A stretch of 47,698 bases of DNA from Hyphomicrobium sp. (GTDB taxonomy: Bacteria > Pseudomonadota > Alphaproteobacteria > Rhizobiales > Hyphomicrobiaceae): NCBI RefSeq assembly GCF_009026145.1, contig NZ_WBUE01000031.1, positions 1 through 47,698 on the forward strand. Direction: 5' to 3'. How positions within the stretch are numbered: the first letter of the stretch is position 1; every line of letters begins with the position of its first letter. Shown here piece by piece: positions 1 through 8,774 of the stretch. The notes beneath the pieces were generated by a model. The model was not told the DNA's origin, searched no databases, and was given only the letters and a program-made list of their open reading frames with translations. The position numbers and the translations under genes are program-made.

Positions 1-739
1 CCCCGCCCCAGCCGCCCGAGTCTCCCGGGACGATGACCGGAGTGCCGCGCCGCCCGCGGCGGCCGCCGACGGCTTGCGGCGCGTTGCTGATCGACTGCAC
101 GATGGCGTAGACCACGAACAATACGACGCAGATCCAGAACACGATGAGGATGATCGACCAAATGTCGAGATCATCCGCGCTCCGCGCCTCGCGGGCGCGC
201 TCCTTGACCGCCTCGGCATCGCCGAGCAGCACATCCTTGATGTCGCGCACGCCGGCCCTGATGCCGGCCGAGAAGTTGCCGCGGCGGAACTCGGGCAGGA
301 TGGCGTTCTCGATGATGAGCTTCGATAAGGCGTCGGTCATCACCGGCTCCAGCCCGCGCCCAACCTCGATGCGTACCTTGCGCTCGTTCGGCGCCACGAT
401 GAGCAGGATGCCGTTGTCCTTGTCTTTCTGGCCGATGCCCCACTTGCGGCCGAGCTGATAGCCGAAATCCTCGATGGGGTAGCCCTGCAAAGACTTGAGG
501 GTGACGACGACGACCTGATCGGTCGACTTCTTTTCGAGCGCGGTGAGCTCCTCGATGATGGCCGTGTAGTCGTCGGCCTTGATGAGCCCTGCCTCATCGA
601 GGATGCGGCCGGTGAGCATCGGAAAGACCGGCTCGGCGCTCGCGGCGCCAAGCGCAGCAAACCCCAGCAGAGCGAGGAGCAATGCGCCGACCGGGCGCGG
701 CGGCCAGCTCAACGGCAAAGCGCACCGGGCCGCAGGCAT
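1..739 (-). CDS. TPM-domain membrane protein (YgcG family), 3' end beyond the window
   Basis: Reading the minus strand from ATG at 739 gives a signal peptide (hydrophobic stretch LLLALLGFAALGAASA, then EPVFPML) followed by a typical TPM domain: 'LTGRILDEAGLI', 'QVVVVTLKSLQGYPIEDFG', 'GILLIVAPNERKVRIEVG' and 'AILPEFRRGNFSAGI'. A membrane helix follows (IWSIILIVFWICVVLFVVYA), then a Gly/Arg-rich tail that runs off the left edge. The family is a periplasmic, membrane-tethered domain whose biochemical role is unsettled (phosphatase or photosystem-repair roles have been proposed). It starts 25 bases after the LemA stop, so the two genes form a LemA-TPM operon, a common pairing. The family call is firm; the function is unknown. 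Confidence 0.88.
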   Translation of the reverse strand, partial: MPAARCALPLSWPPRPVGALLLALLGFAALGAASAEPVFPMLTGRILDEAGLIKADDYTAIIEELTALEKKSTDQVVVVTLKSLQGYPIEDFGYQLGRKWGIGQKDKDNGILLIVAPNERKVRIEVGRGLEPVMTDALSKLIIENAILPEFRRGNFSAGIRAGVRDIKDVLLGDAEAVKERAREARSADDLDIWSIILIVFWICVVLFVVYAIVQSISNAPQAVGGRRGRRGTPVIVPGDSGGWGG

Positions 740-764
740 CGCACGTCTCCAGCCGGAAGCAAGC

Positions 765-1394
765 CTATTGCTTGGTGCCGAAATCGACCTTGGGCGCCTT
801 CATCTCTTCCGCCGCGATGTCGAACGTCGCCATTTCCTTGGCCGAAGGATACATCACGGCGCGCCAGATGCGGCCAGGGAAGGTTGTGATCTCGGTATTA
901 TAGGCGCGCACCGATTCGATGTAGTCGCGCCGCGCGATGGCGATGCGGTTTTCCGTGCCCTCGATCTGGCTCTGCAAAGCAAGAAAGTTCTGCCCCGACT
1001 TGATGTCGGGATAGCGCTCGACGACGGCGAGCAGGCGTCCGAGCGCGCCGCCCAGCTGGCTTTGCGCTTCCTGGAATTTCTGCATCGCTTCGGGGTTGGT
1101 GAGGATGTCGGGCGGCACGTTGGCCTGCACTTGCGTCGCCTTGGCGCGCGCCTCGACGACGTCGGTCAGCACCGTCTTCTCCTGCTCGGCAAAGCCTTTG
1201 ACGGTCTCGACCAGGTTGGGAATGAGGTCGGAGCGGCGCTTGTACTGGTTGAGGACCTCCGACCACGCCGCCTTGGCGTTCTGCTCGTAGGTGGGGATGG
1301 TGTTGATGCCGCAGCCAGCGAGGGCAAGAGACAGCGTTGCAAGCAGGATCGCAGCGAGGGGGCGCGCGCAGCGAAGCGCCGGGGCGTAAGCCAT
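765..1394 (-). CDS. lemA: LemA family lipoprotein
   Basis: 209-residue protein. The start at 1394 is preferred over the longer reading because it begins directly with a lipoprotein signal (positively charged start, hydrophobic core, lipobox LAGC, so the Cys would be lipidated) and has GGAGG upstream. The mature part carries LemA marks: 'YEQNAKAAWSEVLNQYKRR', 'DLIPNLVETVKGFA', 'LLAVVERYPDIKSGQNFLAL' and 'AYNTEITTFPGRI'. LemA proteins are helical, envelope-anchored and of uncertain function; they are often found next to TPM proteins, as here. It lies divergently from the ParA-type gene, with about 240 bases between the two starts. Confidence 0.93.
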   Translation of the reverse strand: MAYAPALRCARPLAAILLATLSLALAGCGINTIPTYEQNAKAAWSEVLNQYKRRSDLIPNLVETVKGFAEQEKTVLTDVVEARAKATQVQANVPPDILTNPEAMQKFQEAQSQLGGALGRLLAVVERYPDIKSGQNFLALQSQIEGTENRIAIARRDYIESVRAYNTEITTFPGRIWRAVMYPSAKEMATFDIAAEEMKAPKVDFGTKQ

Positions 1395-1637
1395 GACGGA
1401 AGGGCCTCCAGGAGGAAACCGAAGCACGACCTTTCCTATTGGCTGTTCAAGGCGGGAGCAAGTCGCTGCCCCGGGGGGCGGTTTACGGGACCCTATATTC
1501 CGCGGCGAATTTGCGTGCGTCGCCAAGCGGGATTGTGGCGCGTTCCCATGGTTGCCATATTCCCGCGCCATGCAGGGGCGTGGGGTCCTTTCGACGCAAG
1601 GGGCCGGCAGTGGGCGCGGTGGGGAAGTCCAGGCAGC

Positions 1638-2513
1638 ATGCGCAATTCAATCGCGGTGATGAACACCAAGGGTGGTGTCGGCAAATCGACGCTGGTGCTG
1701 GCGCTCGCCGAGACGATTTCGGCCTATCACGGCAAAAATGTGCTGGTCATCGACAGCGATGCGCAGGCCAGCGTGTCGAGCATGCTGATGTCCGTGTCGA
1801 GCCTCTACAAGCTGCAGAGCGAAGGCGCGACCATCGTCGATTATCTGCACGGCCGCGTGCTCAAGGGGCAGGTGATCGACTGGCCGAAGTTCATCGTGCG
1901 CAACGTCTCCGACGTCGACGACTCACGCTCGCTGTTCCTGCTTCCGAGCGATATGCAACTCACGCTGCTCGAGCGCGAGGTGTCCAAGGAAAATCTGCAC
2001 GGGCGCCTGCGCGAGGTGATCGGCGAGCTCCTCAACGGCGTGCGCCGCGTGTTCGACATCATCCTGATCGACTGCCCGCCGGGGCTCTCGGTGCTCACCG
2101 AGTGCTGGCTGCGCGAGGCCGACTTCCACATTTCGCCGACCAAGGCCGACTACGTTTCGGTGTGCGGGCTGGAGGTATTCCGCCGCTTCAAGGGGCTCAA
2201 CCCAGAGATGGGCTTTGCCGAGAACCTCGGTGTCATCGTCAACATGAAGGAGGCAAATTCGGTCTCCGACGAGGAATATCACCGCTGGCTGCAGGGCAAC
2301 GCCGAGAATGCCTGTTTCACCCAGGCCATACCGCGCATGCCGGCGCTGCAGGAAGCCGCTAACTTCCAGAATTATGAGCGCAGCTATCTCGCCAAATATC
2401 CAGGCCAGGTGGGAGCGGCGGTGCGTGCCCTGACCGACGAGGTCATGAGCCGGCTCGGCAGCCGCGACGCGGCAAACGTCGAGGCCAAAGCGCCGGCGGC
2501 AGCCAGCGCTTGA
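1638..2513 (+). CDS. ParA/MipZ-family ATPase
   Basis: 291-residue P-loop ATPase. The deviant Walker A motif KGGVGKST sits at about residues 11-18, followed by 'VLVIDSDAQASVSSML' (Walker A') and 'IILIDCPPGLSVLTE' (Walker B). Members use ATP-dependent dimerisation to position DNA or protein complexes. The open frame extends far upstream, but that part runs antisense to lemA and the TPM gene, so ATG 1638 is taken as the start. No parB-like partner or parS-like site lies beside it, so a chromosome-partition role is not supported; it may position some other cargo. A small secreted-protein gene follows 38 bases later. Confidence 0.85.
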   Translation: MRNSIAVMNTKGGVGKSTLVLALAETISAYHGKNVLVIDSDAQASVSSMLMSVSSLYKLQSEGATIVDYLHGRVLKGQVIDWPKFIVRNVSDVDDSRSLFLLPSDMQLTLLEREVSKENLHGRLREVIGELLNGVRRVFDIILIDCPPGLSVLTECWLREADFHISPTKADYVSVCGLEVFRRFKGLNPEMGFAENLGVIVNMKEANSVSDEEYHRWLQGNAENACFTQAIPRMPALQEAANFQNYERSYLAKYPGQVGAAVRALTDEVMSRLGSRDAANVEAKAPAAASA

Positions 2514-2551
2514 GACGCGACAGTATCTGCCGTGGGTGCTAGGAGTGGTGC

Positions 2552-2986
2552 ATGTTGCGTTCATGCCTCCTTGCATCCGCTCTGCTCCTGTCCGTTGAAC
2601 CGGCGACCGCGCTCGAGGTGAAGAGCTGCGAGGACGCCAACGTCGGCCTCACCGAGCTGATCCCGCCGGTCGACAAGAACAGCCGCACCTACAAGGACGG
2701 CAAAATCAGCGTTTATGCCCTCGACACGGTGGAGCCCGTCTGTTGCGCGGCGGGCGTCGCGATCGTCATCCCCGACGTCGCCGACGAGGTCGGCGGCAAC
2801 AAGTGCCTGGCGGTGGTCGGTTTCGCCTCGGTGCAGCTCGACGAGGCGGTCATCGAGGACGACCCCGACAAGGGGCTGCTGATTACGATCCCGACACGGG
2901 TCTTCAGCGAGGCCGCCGATTCGGCCCCCGGCGAGCCGATAAGGCTGCGCATTGATATCGATGCGGGCACGCTGGCCGCGGAGTAG
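2552..2986 (+). CDS. small secreted protein of unknown function
   Basis: 144 residues. The N-terminus is a plausible Sec signal peptide (MLRSCLLASALLLSVEPATA, cleavage before LEV). The mature part has four Cys residues (SCEDAN, CCAAG, NKCLAV) that could form disulfides in the periplasm, and is acidic. AGGAG seven bases before the ATG supports the start. I recognise no family. It follows the ParA-type gene in the same direction and may be co-transcribed with it. Confidence 0.7.
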   Translation: MLRSCLLASALLLSVEPATALEVKSCEDANVGLTELIPPVDKNSRTYKDGKISVYALDTVEPVCCAAGVAIVIPDVADEVGGNKCLAVVGFASVQLDEAVIEDDPDKGLLITIPTRVFSEAADSAPGEPIRLRIDIDAGTLAAE

Positions 2987-3067
2987 TCTTCATCAAGCAT
3001 CTGGGCCCTGGAAACCAGAACCGCAGCGGAGCCTTGCTACGGCATCCCGCCCAATTAAAGTGTCGCG

Positions 3068-4507
3068 ATGACCAGCCCCATAATTCCCGTCATTTTGTCC
3101 GGCGGTTCCGGCACGCGACTGTGGCCGCTGTCGCGCAGCATGTACCCCAAGCAGTTCATCAATTTCTTCAATGGCAGGGGCAGCCTGCTCGCCGCCACCC
3201 TGCGGCGCATCGACGGGGTCGGCTTTGCCGCTCCCATCGTCATCTGCAACAACGACCATCGCTTTCTGGTGCGCGAGGAGCTTTCCCGCGCCGCCATCGA
3301 GCCGGAGGCGATCATTCTCGAGCCGGTAGCGCGCAACACCGCAGCGGCGGTGGCGGTCGCCGCGCTGGCCACCGTCGACAAGGCGCCGGATGCGGTGATC
3401 GCCGTCATGCCGTCGGACCATGTCGTAAAGGACGCGCAAGCGTTCGTCGCCAGCTTGCGGCGCGCCGCTGAGGTTGCCGCCACCGGCAAGCTCGTCCTCT
3501 TCGGCATCGTCCCCACCAGCCCGCACACGGGCTACGGCTACATCCGCCGCGGCACCGCGCTCGATGGCCCAGCGGGCGGCTACAGGGTCGAAGCTTTCTT
3601 CGAGAAGCCCGACAGGGAGACGGCGCAAAGGTACATTGCCGACGAAAGCTATTTCTGGAACAGCGGCATCTTCGTGCTGCACGCGCGCACGTTCCTCTCC
3701 GAGCTCGAGCGGCTGGCGCCGGAAATCCTCGCAGCTGCGCGCGCAGCTTTGACGGCGGCCAGCGAGGACCTCGGGTTTCTGCGCCTCGACCGCGCGGCGT
3801 TCGCGCGCTCACCCAACATCTCGATCGATTACGCGGTGATGGAGAAGACCACAGAGGCGGCCATGCTGACCATCGACGTCGGCTGGAGCGACGTCGGCTC
3901 GTGGTCCGCGTTGTGGGAGAGCGCGCCGCGCGATGCCCAGCACAACGCCGTCGAAGGTGACGCCATCCTCATCGACACGGAGAACTGCCTCGTGCACAGC
4001 GAGCGCTCGCTGGTCGCCACCATCGGGCTCAGCGGCCTCGTCATCGTCGACACGCCGGACGCGCTCCTGGTTGCCGATCAGCAGCGCGCGCAAGACGTCT
4101 CCGGCCTCGTGGCGCGCCTCAAGGAGCTCAATCGCAAGGAGTACGCGCAGCACATCAAGAGCTACAGGCCATGGGGTTTCTTCGAGACGCTCAGCACCGG
4201 GCCGCGCTTCCAGGTGAAGCTCTTGCACGTCAAGCCGGGCGGGCAGCTGTCGATGCAAATGCACCATCACCGGTCTGAGCACTGGGTTGTGGTGCGCGGC
4301 ACGGCCAAGGTGACGATCGGCGAGGTGGAAAAGCTCGTGCAGGAGAACGAGAGCGTCTACATCACGGCGACGCACTGGCACCGGCTGGAGAACCCCGGCA
4401 AGGTGCCGCTGGAGATGATCGAGGTGCAGATCGGCAGCTATCTGGGCGAGGACGACATCATCCGCTCCGACGATGCCTATCACCGGGCGCCCGACGAAAC
4501 GCGCTGA
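3068..4507 (+). CDS. manC: bifunctional mannose-1-phosphate guanylyltransferase / mannose-6-phosphate isomerase
   Basis: 479 residues, the normal length for the type II PMI-GMP family (ManC/CpsB/AlgA). The N-terminal nucleotidyltransferase has 'PVILSGGSGTRLWPLSR' (about residues 7-23), 'VMPSDHVV', 'FFEKPD' and 'YFWNSGIFV'. The C-terminal cupin (from about 370) has 'VKPGGQLSMQMHHHRSEHW' and 'VQENESVYI', the isomerase metal site. It makes GDP-mannose from mannose-1-phosphate and can also convert fructose-6-phosphate to mannose-6-phosphate. The phosphomannomutase needed between the two steps is not in the window. With gmd (7182) and the fucose-synthase-type gene (4631) it forms a GDP-6-deoxyhexose route. 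No strong ribosome-binding site precedes the ATG. Confidence 0.96.
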   Translation: MTSPIIPVILSGGSGTRLWPLSRSMYPKQFINFFNGRGSLLAATLRRIDGVGFAAPIVICNNDHRFLVREELSRAAIEPEAIILEPVARNTAAAVAVAALATVDKAPDAVIAVMPSDHVVKDAQAFVASLRRAAEVAATGKLVLFGIVPTSPHTGYGYIRRGTALDGPAGGYRVEAFFEKPDRETAQRYIADESYFWNSGIFVLHARTFLSELERLAPEILAAARAALTAASEDLGFLRLDRAAFARSPNISIDYAVMEKTTEAAMLTIDVGWSDVGSWSALWESAPRDAQHNAVEGDAILIDTENCLVHSERSLVATIGLSGLVIVDTPDALLVADQQRAQDVSGLVARLKELNRKEYAQHIKSYRPWGFFETLSTGPRFQVKLLHVKPGGQLSMQMHHHRSEHWVVVRGTAKVTIGEVEKLVQENESVYITATHWHRLENPGKVPLEMIEVQIGSYLGEDDIIRSDDAYHRAPDETR

Positions 4508-4630
4508 TTAACCGGTCGCGCCGCTTTTGCCTTGCTTTGGACGTTGCGCCGGGGCCGAGAGGCGCAGTATGTCCGGCGCCAGGCTCGAACGAGGATCGAC
4601 GCCGCAGCGTTGCACGATTACAGAGGGAGC

Positions 4631-5584
4631 ATGGACAAAGACTCGCGCGTCTTCCTCGCTGGAGGAACCGGATTGGTTGGAGCCAACTTGCTGGCGGAGC
4701 TCCGGGCGCGAGGTTACAGCAATATTCTTGCGCCTACGCGTCGGCAGCTCGACCTGTTGAATAGCAACGCAGTTCAGTCGTTCTTCGAGCACGAGAGGCC
4801 GGAGTACGTGATCCTGGCCGCAGCGCGGGCAGGCGGTATCAAGGCGAGCTCCACATTCTCCGCCGAATTCTTGTTCGAGAATCTCACCATTCAGAACAAT
4901 GTCATTTGGAATGCCCACCGCTCGCAGGTGAGAAAGCTGCTCTTCCTCGGCTCCAGTTGCGTGTATCCGGGTTTGGCTCCCCAGCCGATGAAAGAGGAAT
5001 ATCTCCTCAGTGGCCAATTTGAACCGACGAACGAAGGCTATTCGATCGCTAAGGTCTCCGGCCTCAAGCTGTGTGAGTACATCTACCGTCAATATGGGCA
5101 GAAATTTATCTCATGCATGCCGTGCAACCTCTATGGACCGGGTGACTACTACGACACTGAGCGCGGCCACGTCATTTCGTCGCTCCTGATGCGTATGCAT
5201 GATGCCAAGGAGATGGGGGCTCCGAGCGTGTCTGTATGGGGAACGGGCAATGCGCGCCGCGAATTTCTCTATGTAAAGGATGCTGTGGACGCGTTGTTGT
5301 TTCTCTTGGAGCACTACGACAGCGCGCGTTTCGTCAATGTTGGCAGCGGCGTGGACGTGACCATTAGCGAACTCGCGGACATGATCCGGCGCGTGGTCGG
5401 CTATCAGGGAGAGATTGTATTCGACGCGACCAAACCCGACGGCGTGCCTCGAAAGCTGCTCAATGTCGACCGGATGAATACGCTAGGCTGGCGCGCGCGC
5501 ACTCCGCTGGAGGAAGGTTTGCGGGCGACCTACGCCGAATTCGTCTTCCAGCGGTCCCAAGCCCCTAAGGTCGTGACCCAATGA
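4631..5584 (+). CDS. fcl: GDP-L-fucose synthase family reductase/epimerase
   Basis: 317 residues from ATG 4631, chosen because GAGGGAGC lies just upstream and the Rossmann motif starts at once ('VFLAGGTGLVGANLL'). The longer reading has no support. Other marks: 'FLGSSCVYP', the catalytic Tyr/Lys in 'YSIAKVSGLKLCEYI', and the family signature 'NLYGPGDYYD'. Members reduce, and in fucose synthesis also 3,5-epimerise, the Gmd product GDP-4-keto-6-deoxymannose. Its 3' end overlaps the convergent C-methyltransferase gene by 20 bases. Because a C-methyltransferase sits between it and gmd, it could instead reduce a C-methylated 4-keto sugar. It looks less GC-rich than its neighbours, which may indicate separate acquisition. 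Confidence 0.9.
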   Translation: MDKDSRVFLAGGTGLVGANLLAELRARGYSNILAPTRRQLDLLNSNAVQSFFEHERPEYVILAAARAGGIKASSTFSAEFLFENLTIQNNVIWNAHRSQVRKLLFLGSSCVYPGLAPQPMKEEYLLSGQFEPTNEGYSIAKVSGLKLCEYIYRQYGQKFISCMPCNLYGPGDYYDTERGHVISSLLMRMHDAKEMGAPSVSVWGTGNARREFLYVKDAVDALLFLLEHYDSARFVNVGSGVDVTISELADMIRRVVGYQGEIVFDATKPDGVPRKLLNVDRMNTLGWRARTPLEEGLRATYAEFVFQRSQAPKVVTQ

Positions 5585-6839
5585 CTTCAAAATTGGGACA
5601 GGGGACGATGAAACGTCCTCCTCGTTCCAGGAACTCCTTCTCACGCTGGACGAACGATTGAATGAAATGCCACGGCAACACCAAGAGGTAGTCCGGCTTC
5701 GCGGCGCGCATGTCCTCGTCCGAAAAGATTGGGATGTTCGTCCCGACCGTCCTTAGTCCGTACTTCATGGGTTGACGTTCGGCGATGCCTTCGACGAGCG
5801 TGGAATCGATCCCAAACCATTGCAGGAGAGTGTTGCCCTTCGTCGATGCGCCATATGCCCAGATTCTCTTGCCCTTGACCTTCTCTTCCCGAAGGAAATT
5901 CAGCGTCTGGTCGCGCAGCTCGGAGGCTCGGCGGAAGAAGCGCCGGTAGGTCTCGGGTTCGCGCAGGTTGAGCGTCTCCTCGTAGGCCAAGAGCGCCCGT
6001 ACCCGATAGGCGCCGACCTCGCGATAGGGTGCGGTCGCGAAGGTCGTCGGGTCGGCGCCCCGCTTGCGGATGTAGACGCGGAAGCTGCCGCCGTTCGCAT
6101 CATTGAGCTGGCAATCGACGATTTCCATCGCGTGCGCGTCAAGCAGGTACTTCATTGCCTGCAGGCTGTAATATCCCAGGTGCTCGTGGCAGATGTTGTC
6201 GAAAGCCATCTGCGACAGCATTAGCGGCAGGTAGCTCATCTGCACGACCCACAGGCCGTTATCGTCGAGGATCGCCGACACCTGCTCGACGAAGCTGTGC
6301 GCGTCTTCCAGGTCGTAAAACATGGCAATGGTGGTGATTGCCTTGGCCTTGCGGTCGCCATACGGGGAGGCGAGATAGGCGGCAACGCTGAAATAGTCGT
6401 TGATGAAGAGGCTGAAGCGGCTCTTGTCGGCTTCGGCGTAGGTGTTCTTGGCCGGATCGAACCCGATCCGGACGATCGACTTGTCGACAAAAGAAAGCTC
6501 GGTGCCGTCGTTGCAGGCAATGTCGACGAAGATGTCGCCGGGCTGCATCTTGATGAGCTGGACGGTCGAGGTGGCGATCTGACGGAGTTCCTCGACCATC
6601 GATTCATTGGTGCCCGAACGGTACCAATAGTGCCGATACATGTCGTCGAAGGATGGCGTGTGGGCGAGCTGCACCAGGCCCGATTTGGGCGCTAGGCACA
6701 TCGTCAGCGGGATCCTGTCACCGCGCGGCGCAGCGTCGGCGGGGAGAAAATCCGAGATGTAGTGATCGCCGAGCGAAAACAGCTCCACCAGCGGTTCCCC
6801 GGAAATGCGGCACGTCGTTCGGGGCATGATTTCGGTCAT
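5565..6839 (-). CDS. TylCIII-type sugar C-methyltransferase with degenerate zinc site
   Basis: 424 residues with the three-part layout of NDP-4-ketohexose C-methyltransferases. The N-terminal domain normally binds zinc through CxxC...CxxC, but here the first pair is CRIS and the second is CLAP, so half the ligands are missing. A class I SAM domain follows (DIACNDGTEL at about 100-110; 'CHEHLGYYSL', matching the catalytic His-Glu-His region of TcaB9/TylCIII). The C-terminal Rossmann-like domain has 'WAYGASTKGNTLLQWFG'. Such enzymes add a methyl group at C-3 of a 4-keto-6-deoxy sugar. Position between fcl and gmd suggests a GDP-linked substrate (inference). The start is uncertain between 6839 and 6827. 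Confidence 0.85.
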   Translation of the reverse strand: MTEIMPRTTCRISGEPLVELFSLGDHYISDFLPADAAPRGDRIPLTMCLAPKSGLVQLAHTPSFDDMYRHYWYRSGTNESMVEELRQIATSTVQLIKMQPGDIFVDIACNDGTELSFVDKSIVRIGFDPAKNTYAEADKSRFSLFINDYFSVAAYLASPYGDRKAKAITTIAMFYDLEDAHSFVEQVSAILDDNGLWVVQMSYLPLMLSQMAFDNICHEHLGYYSLQAMKYLLDAHAMEIVDCQLNDANGGSFRVYIRKRGADPTTFATAPYREVGAYRVRALLAYEETLNLREPETYRRFFRRASELRDQTLNFLREEKVKGKRIWAYGASTKGNTLLQWFGIDSTLVEGIAERQPMKYGLRTVGTNIPIFSDEDMRAAKPDYLLVLPWHFIQSFVQREKEFLERGGRFIVPCPNFEVIGSRP

Positions 6840-7181
6840 GGCGGCCTGGCTGAGAGTGGTGCTGGCGAGGGGGTTGGCGGCGATCCCGTACCAGAATTAT
6901 CGGCTGCCCGGAAGACTTTCAGTGGCGCGAGGTTTGCCGCTCCGGGTTCCAGTGATAGTGGAGGACAAGGCTGAATCCGGCGTCAGGGAGGTCCGGACAG
7001 CGACGCGGCGGAACATCATCTATCCGTCGCCTGACATGACAGGCTACAAGGCCTTCCTATCAGAATGGCACCGGCTGGACCTGGCAAAATGCCATCAGCA
7101 GTATCTGGGTGAGGACGGCTCCGCGCTGAAGACGTCTGTCACCGCGATGCGCTGAGGGATCCAAATTAGAGAGGACGCTCC
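6840..7181. other. 342-bp gap between divergent C-methyltransferase and gmd
   Basis: This gap must hold the promoters of the minus-strand methyltransferase and of gmd. An open plus-strand frame (6805-7155, 116 codons) crosses it and ends 27 bases before gmd, but it starts antisense inside the methyltransferase, has no clear ribosome-binding site and resembles no family I know. I regard it as unproven; it might be the tail of a lost gene. No clear sigma-70 box or hairpin stood out. Confidence 0.4.
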
Positions 7182-8252
7182 GTGCAGCCCAAGATCGCAC
7201 TCATCACTGGCGTCACCGGACAGGATGGCGCGCACTTGGCACGCTTGCTGCTCGACAAGGGTTACATCGTGCATGGTGTGAAGCGGCGCTCCTCGTCGTT
7301 CAACACCGCCCGCGTCGACGATCTCTACGTCGATCCGCACGAGCACGACACGCGCTTCTTCATGCACTACGGGGATTTGACCGACGCCACCAACCTCATC
7401 CGCCTCATCCAGGAGATCCAGCCGGACGAGCTCTATAATCTCGCCGCGCAGAGCCACGTGCAGGTGAGCTTCGAAACGCCGGAGTACACGGCCAATGCCG
7501 ATGCGCTGGGTACGCTGCGGCTGCTCGAAGCGATTCGGATCCTTGGCATCAAGGACAAGACACGCTTCTACCAGGCGTCCACCTCCGAACTCTACGGCAA
7601 GGTGCAGGAGGTCCCGCAGCGCGAGACGACGCCCTTCTACCCGCGCTCGCCGTATGGCGCGGCAAAGCTTTATGCCTATTGGATCACCGTGAACTACCGC
7701 GAGGCCTACGGCATGCACGCCTCGAACGGTATCCTGTTCAATCACGAGGGTCCGATGCGCGGCGAGACATTCGTCACGCGCAAGATCACGCGCGCGGTGG
7801 CGGCTATTGAGTTCGGCCGCCAGGATCGGCTCTACCTGGGCAATCTCAATGCCAAGCGCGACTGGGGCCATGCGCGCGACTTCGTCGAAGGCATGTGGCG
7901 CATCCTGCAGCAGCCTGAGCCCGACGACTACGTCCTGGCGACGGGCGAGATGCACTCGGTGCGCGAGTTCGTCGAGCTTGCCTTTCGTCAGGTCGGTCGG
8001 CTGATCGAATGGCGGGGGGAAGGCGCCGACGAGGTCGGCATCTGCAGCAAAACCGGCAAGGACCTCGTCCGTATAGATCCGCGGTATTTTCGCCCGACCG
8101 AGGTCGACGAGCTATTGGGCGATCCGCGTAAGGCGCATCAGAAGTTAGGCTGGCGGCATACGACCACGTTCGCCGAGCTCGTAGCCGAGATGGTGCGCTC
8201 CGATCTTCAGGTGGTGGCGCAGGAGTATGACCGCCTCGATCCCGCGGGATGA
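7182..8252 (+). CDS. gmd: GDP-mannose 4,6-dehydratase
   Basis: 356 residues from a GTG start, supported by AGAGAGGA about seven bases upstream. Signature stretches: '[20 protein letters not shown]' (Rossmann), '[17 protein letters not shown]' (NADP site), '[14 protein letters not shown]', '[12 protein letters not shown]', '[16 protein letters not shown]' (catalytic Tyr/Lys) and '[16 protein letters not shown]'. The last is NHESP-R in most relatives, so Ser-to-Gly here. It converts GDP-mannose to GDP-4-keto-6-deoxy-mannose, the branch point for GDP-fucose, GDP-rhamnose, GDP-perosamine, GDP-colitose and C-methylated sugars such as virenose. The scar of a 3-dehydratase gene lies directly downstream. 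Confidence 0.97.
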   Translation: MQPKIALITGVTGQDGAHLARLLLDKGYIVHGVKRRSSSFNTARVDDLYVDPHEHDTRFFMHYGDLTDATNLIRLIQEIQPDELYNLAAQSHVQVSFETPEYTANADALGTLRLLEAIRILGIKDKTRFYQASTSELYGKVQEVPQRETTPFYPRSPYGAAKLYAYWITVNYREAYGMHASNGILFNHEGPMRGETFVTRKITRAVAAIEFGRQDRLYLGNLNAKRDWGHARDFVEGMWRILQQPEPDDYVLATGEMHSVREFVELAFRQVGRLIEWRGEGADEVGICSKTGKDLVRIDPRYFRPTEVDELLGDPRKAHQKLGWRHTTTFAELVAEMVRSDLQVVAQEYDRLDPAG

Positions 8253-8292
8253 GTGGATTTGTCGGTGTCGGTCCCCAAAGGACGATTTGACG

Positions 8293-8774
8293 ATGCGCGC
8301 TTTACTCACTGGGGAAGGCGGGCTGCTGGGGCTTTCGATACGCCGGCTGCAGCCTGAGCAGCAGCCCGGCCGGGCATGATCGACATGCGGCGGCAGAATG
8401 CCGATACGTTTCGAGCTCTTTTCGGCGGGCTGGTGGACGTAGCGCTGCAGGCGGAAACCGGCCAAAGCTCCTGGTTCGGGTTTGCCCTGCTGCTGCAGGG
8501 GAAGCTTGCCGGATGCCGCAGCGAGCTCGTCGCGCGTCTCACCGAGGCCGGCATCGAGTGTCGACCGATCGTGGCCGGCAACTTCGTCGCCAACTCGGTC
8601 ATCCGCCATCTCGATCACTCGATCGGTTCGGCGCTCACCGTTGCCGAGGACGTCGATGCCAACGGCCTCTTTCTCGGTAATCACCACTATCCGATTGTGC
8701 GCGAGATGGAGATGGCGCGCGGTGTCGTCGCCGGTCTAGCCGCAGCACAAGTTCACCGAATCGGGATGCCCTGA
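8293..8774 (+). pseudogene. deletion scar: SDR start joined to the tail of an RfbH/ColD-type 3-dehydratase
   Basis: After AAAGGAC, an ATG at 8293 reads MRALLTGEGGLLG, the TGxxGxxG start of an SDR. Without a break the frame continues as 'RRLQPEQQPG' and stops at 8377. One base-shift away the frame resumes as 'PGMIDMRRQNADTF', then 'QSSWFGFALLLQGKLAG', 'AGIECRPIVAGNF' and 'LFLGNHHYPI' to 8774. That tail is the C-terminal third of PLP-dependent CDP-4-keto-6-deoxyglucose-3-dehydratase (DdhC/RfbH) or GDP-4-keto-6-deoxymannose-3-dehydratase (ColD). Roughly the first 290 residues, including the PLP-binding part, are gone. I infer a deletion between two neighbouring genes plus a frameshift. Confidence 0.8.

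Noticed and set aside
579..1637. In-frame extension of the ParA-family gene upstream of 1638
   Set aside because: It runs antisense through the LemA and TPM genes and has no protein-like features; the P-loop starts eleven residues after ATG 1638.
6805..7155. 116-codon plus-strand frame before gmd
   Set aside because: Begins antisense within the C-methyltransferase gene, lacks a ribosome-binding site and known motifs. Kept only as a note in the gap entry.
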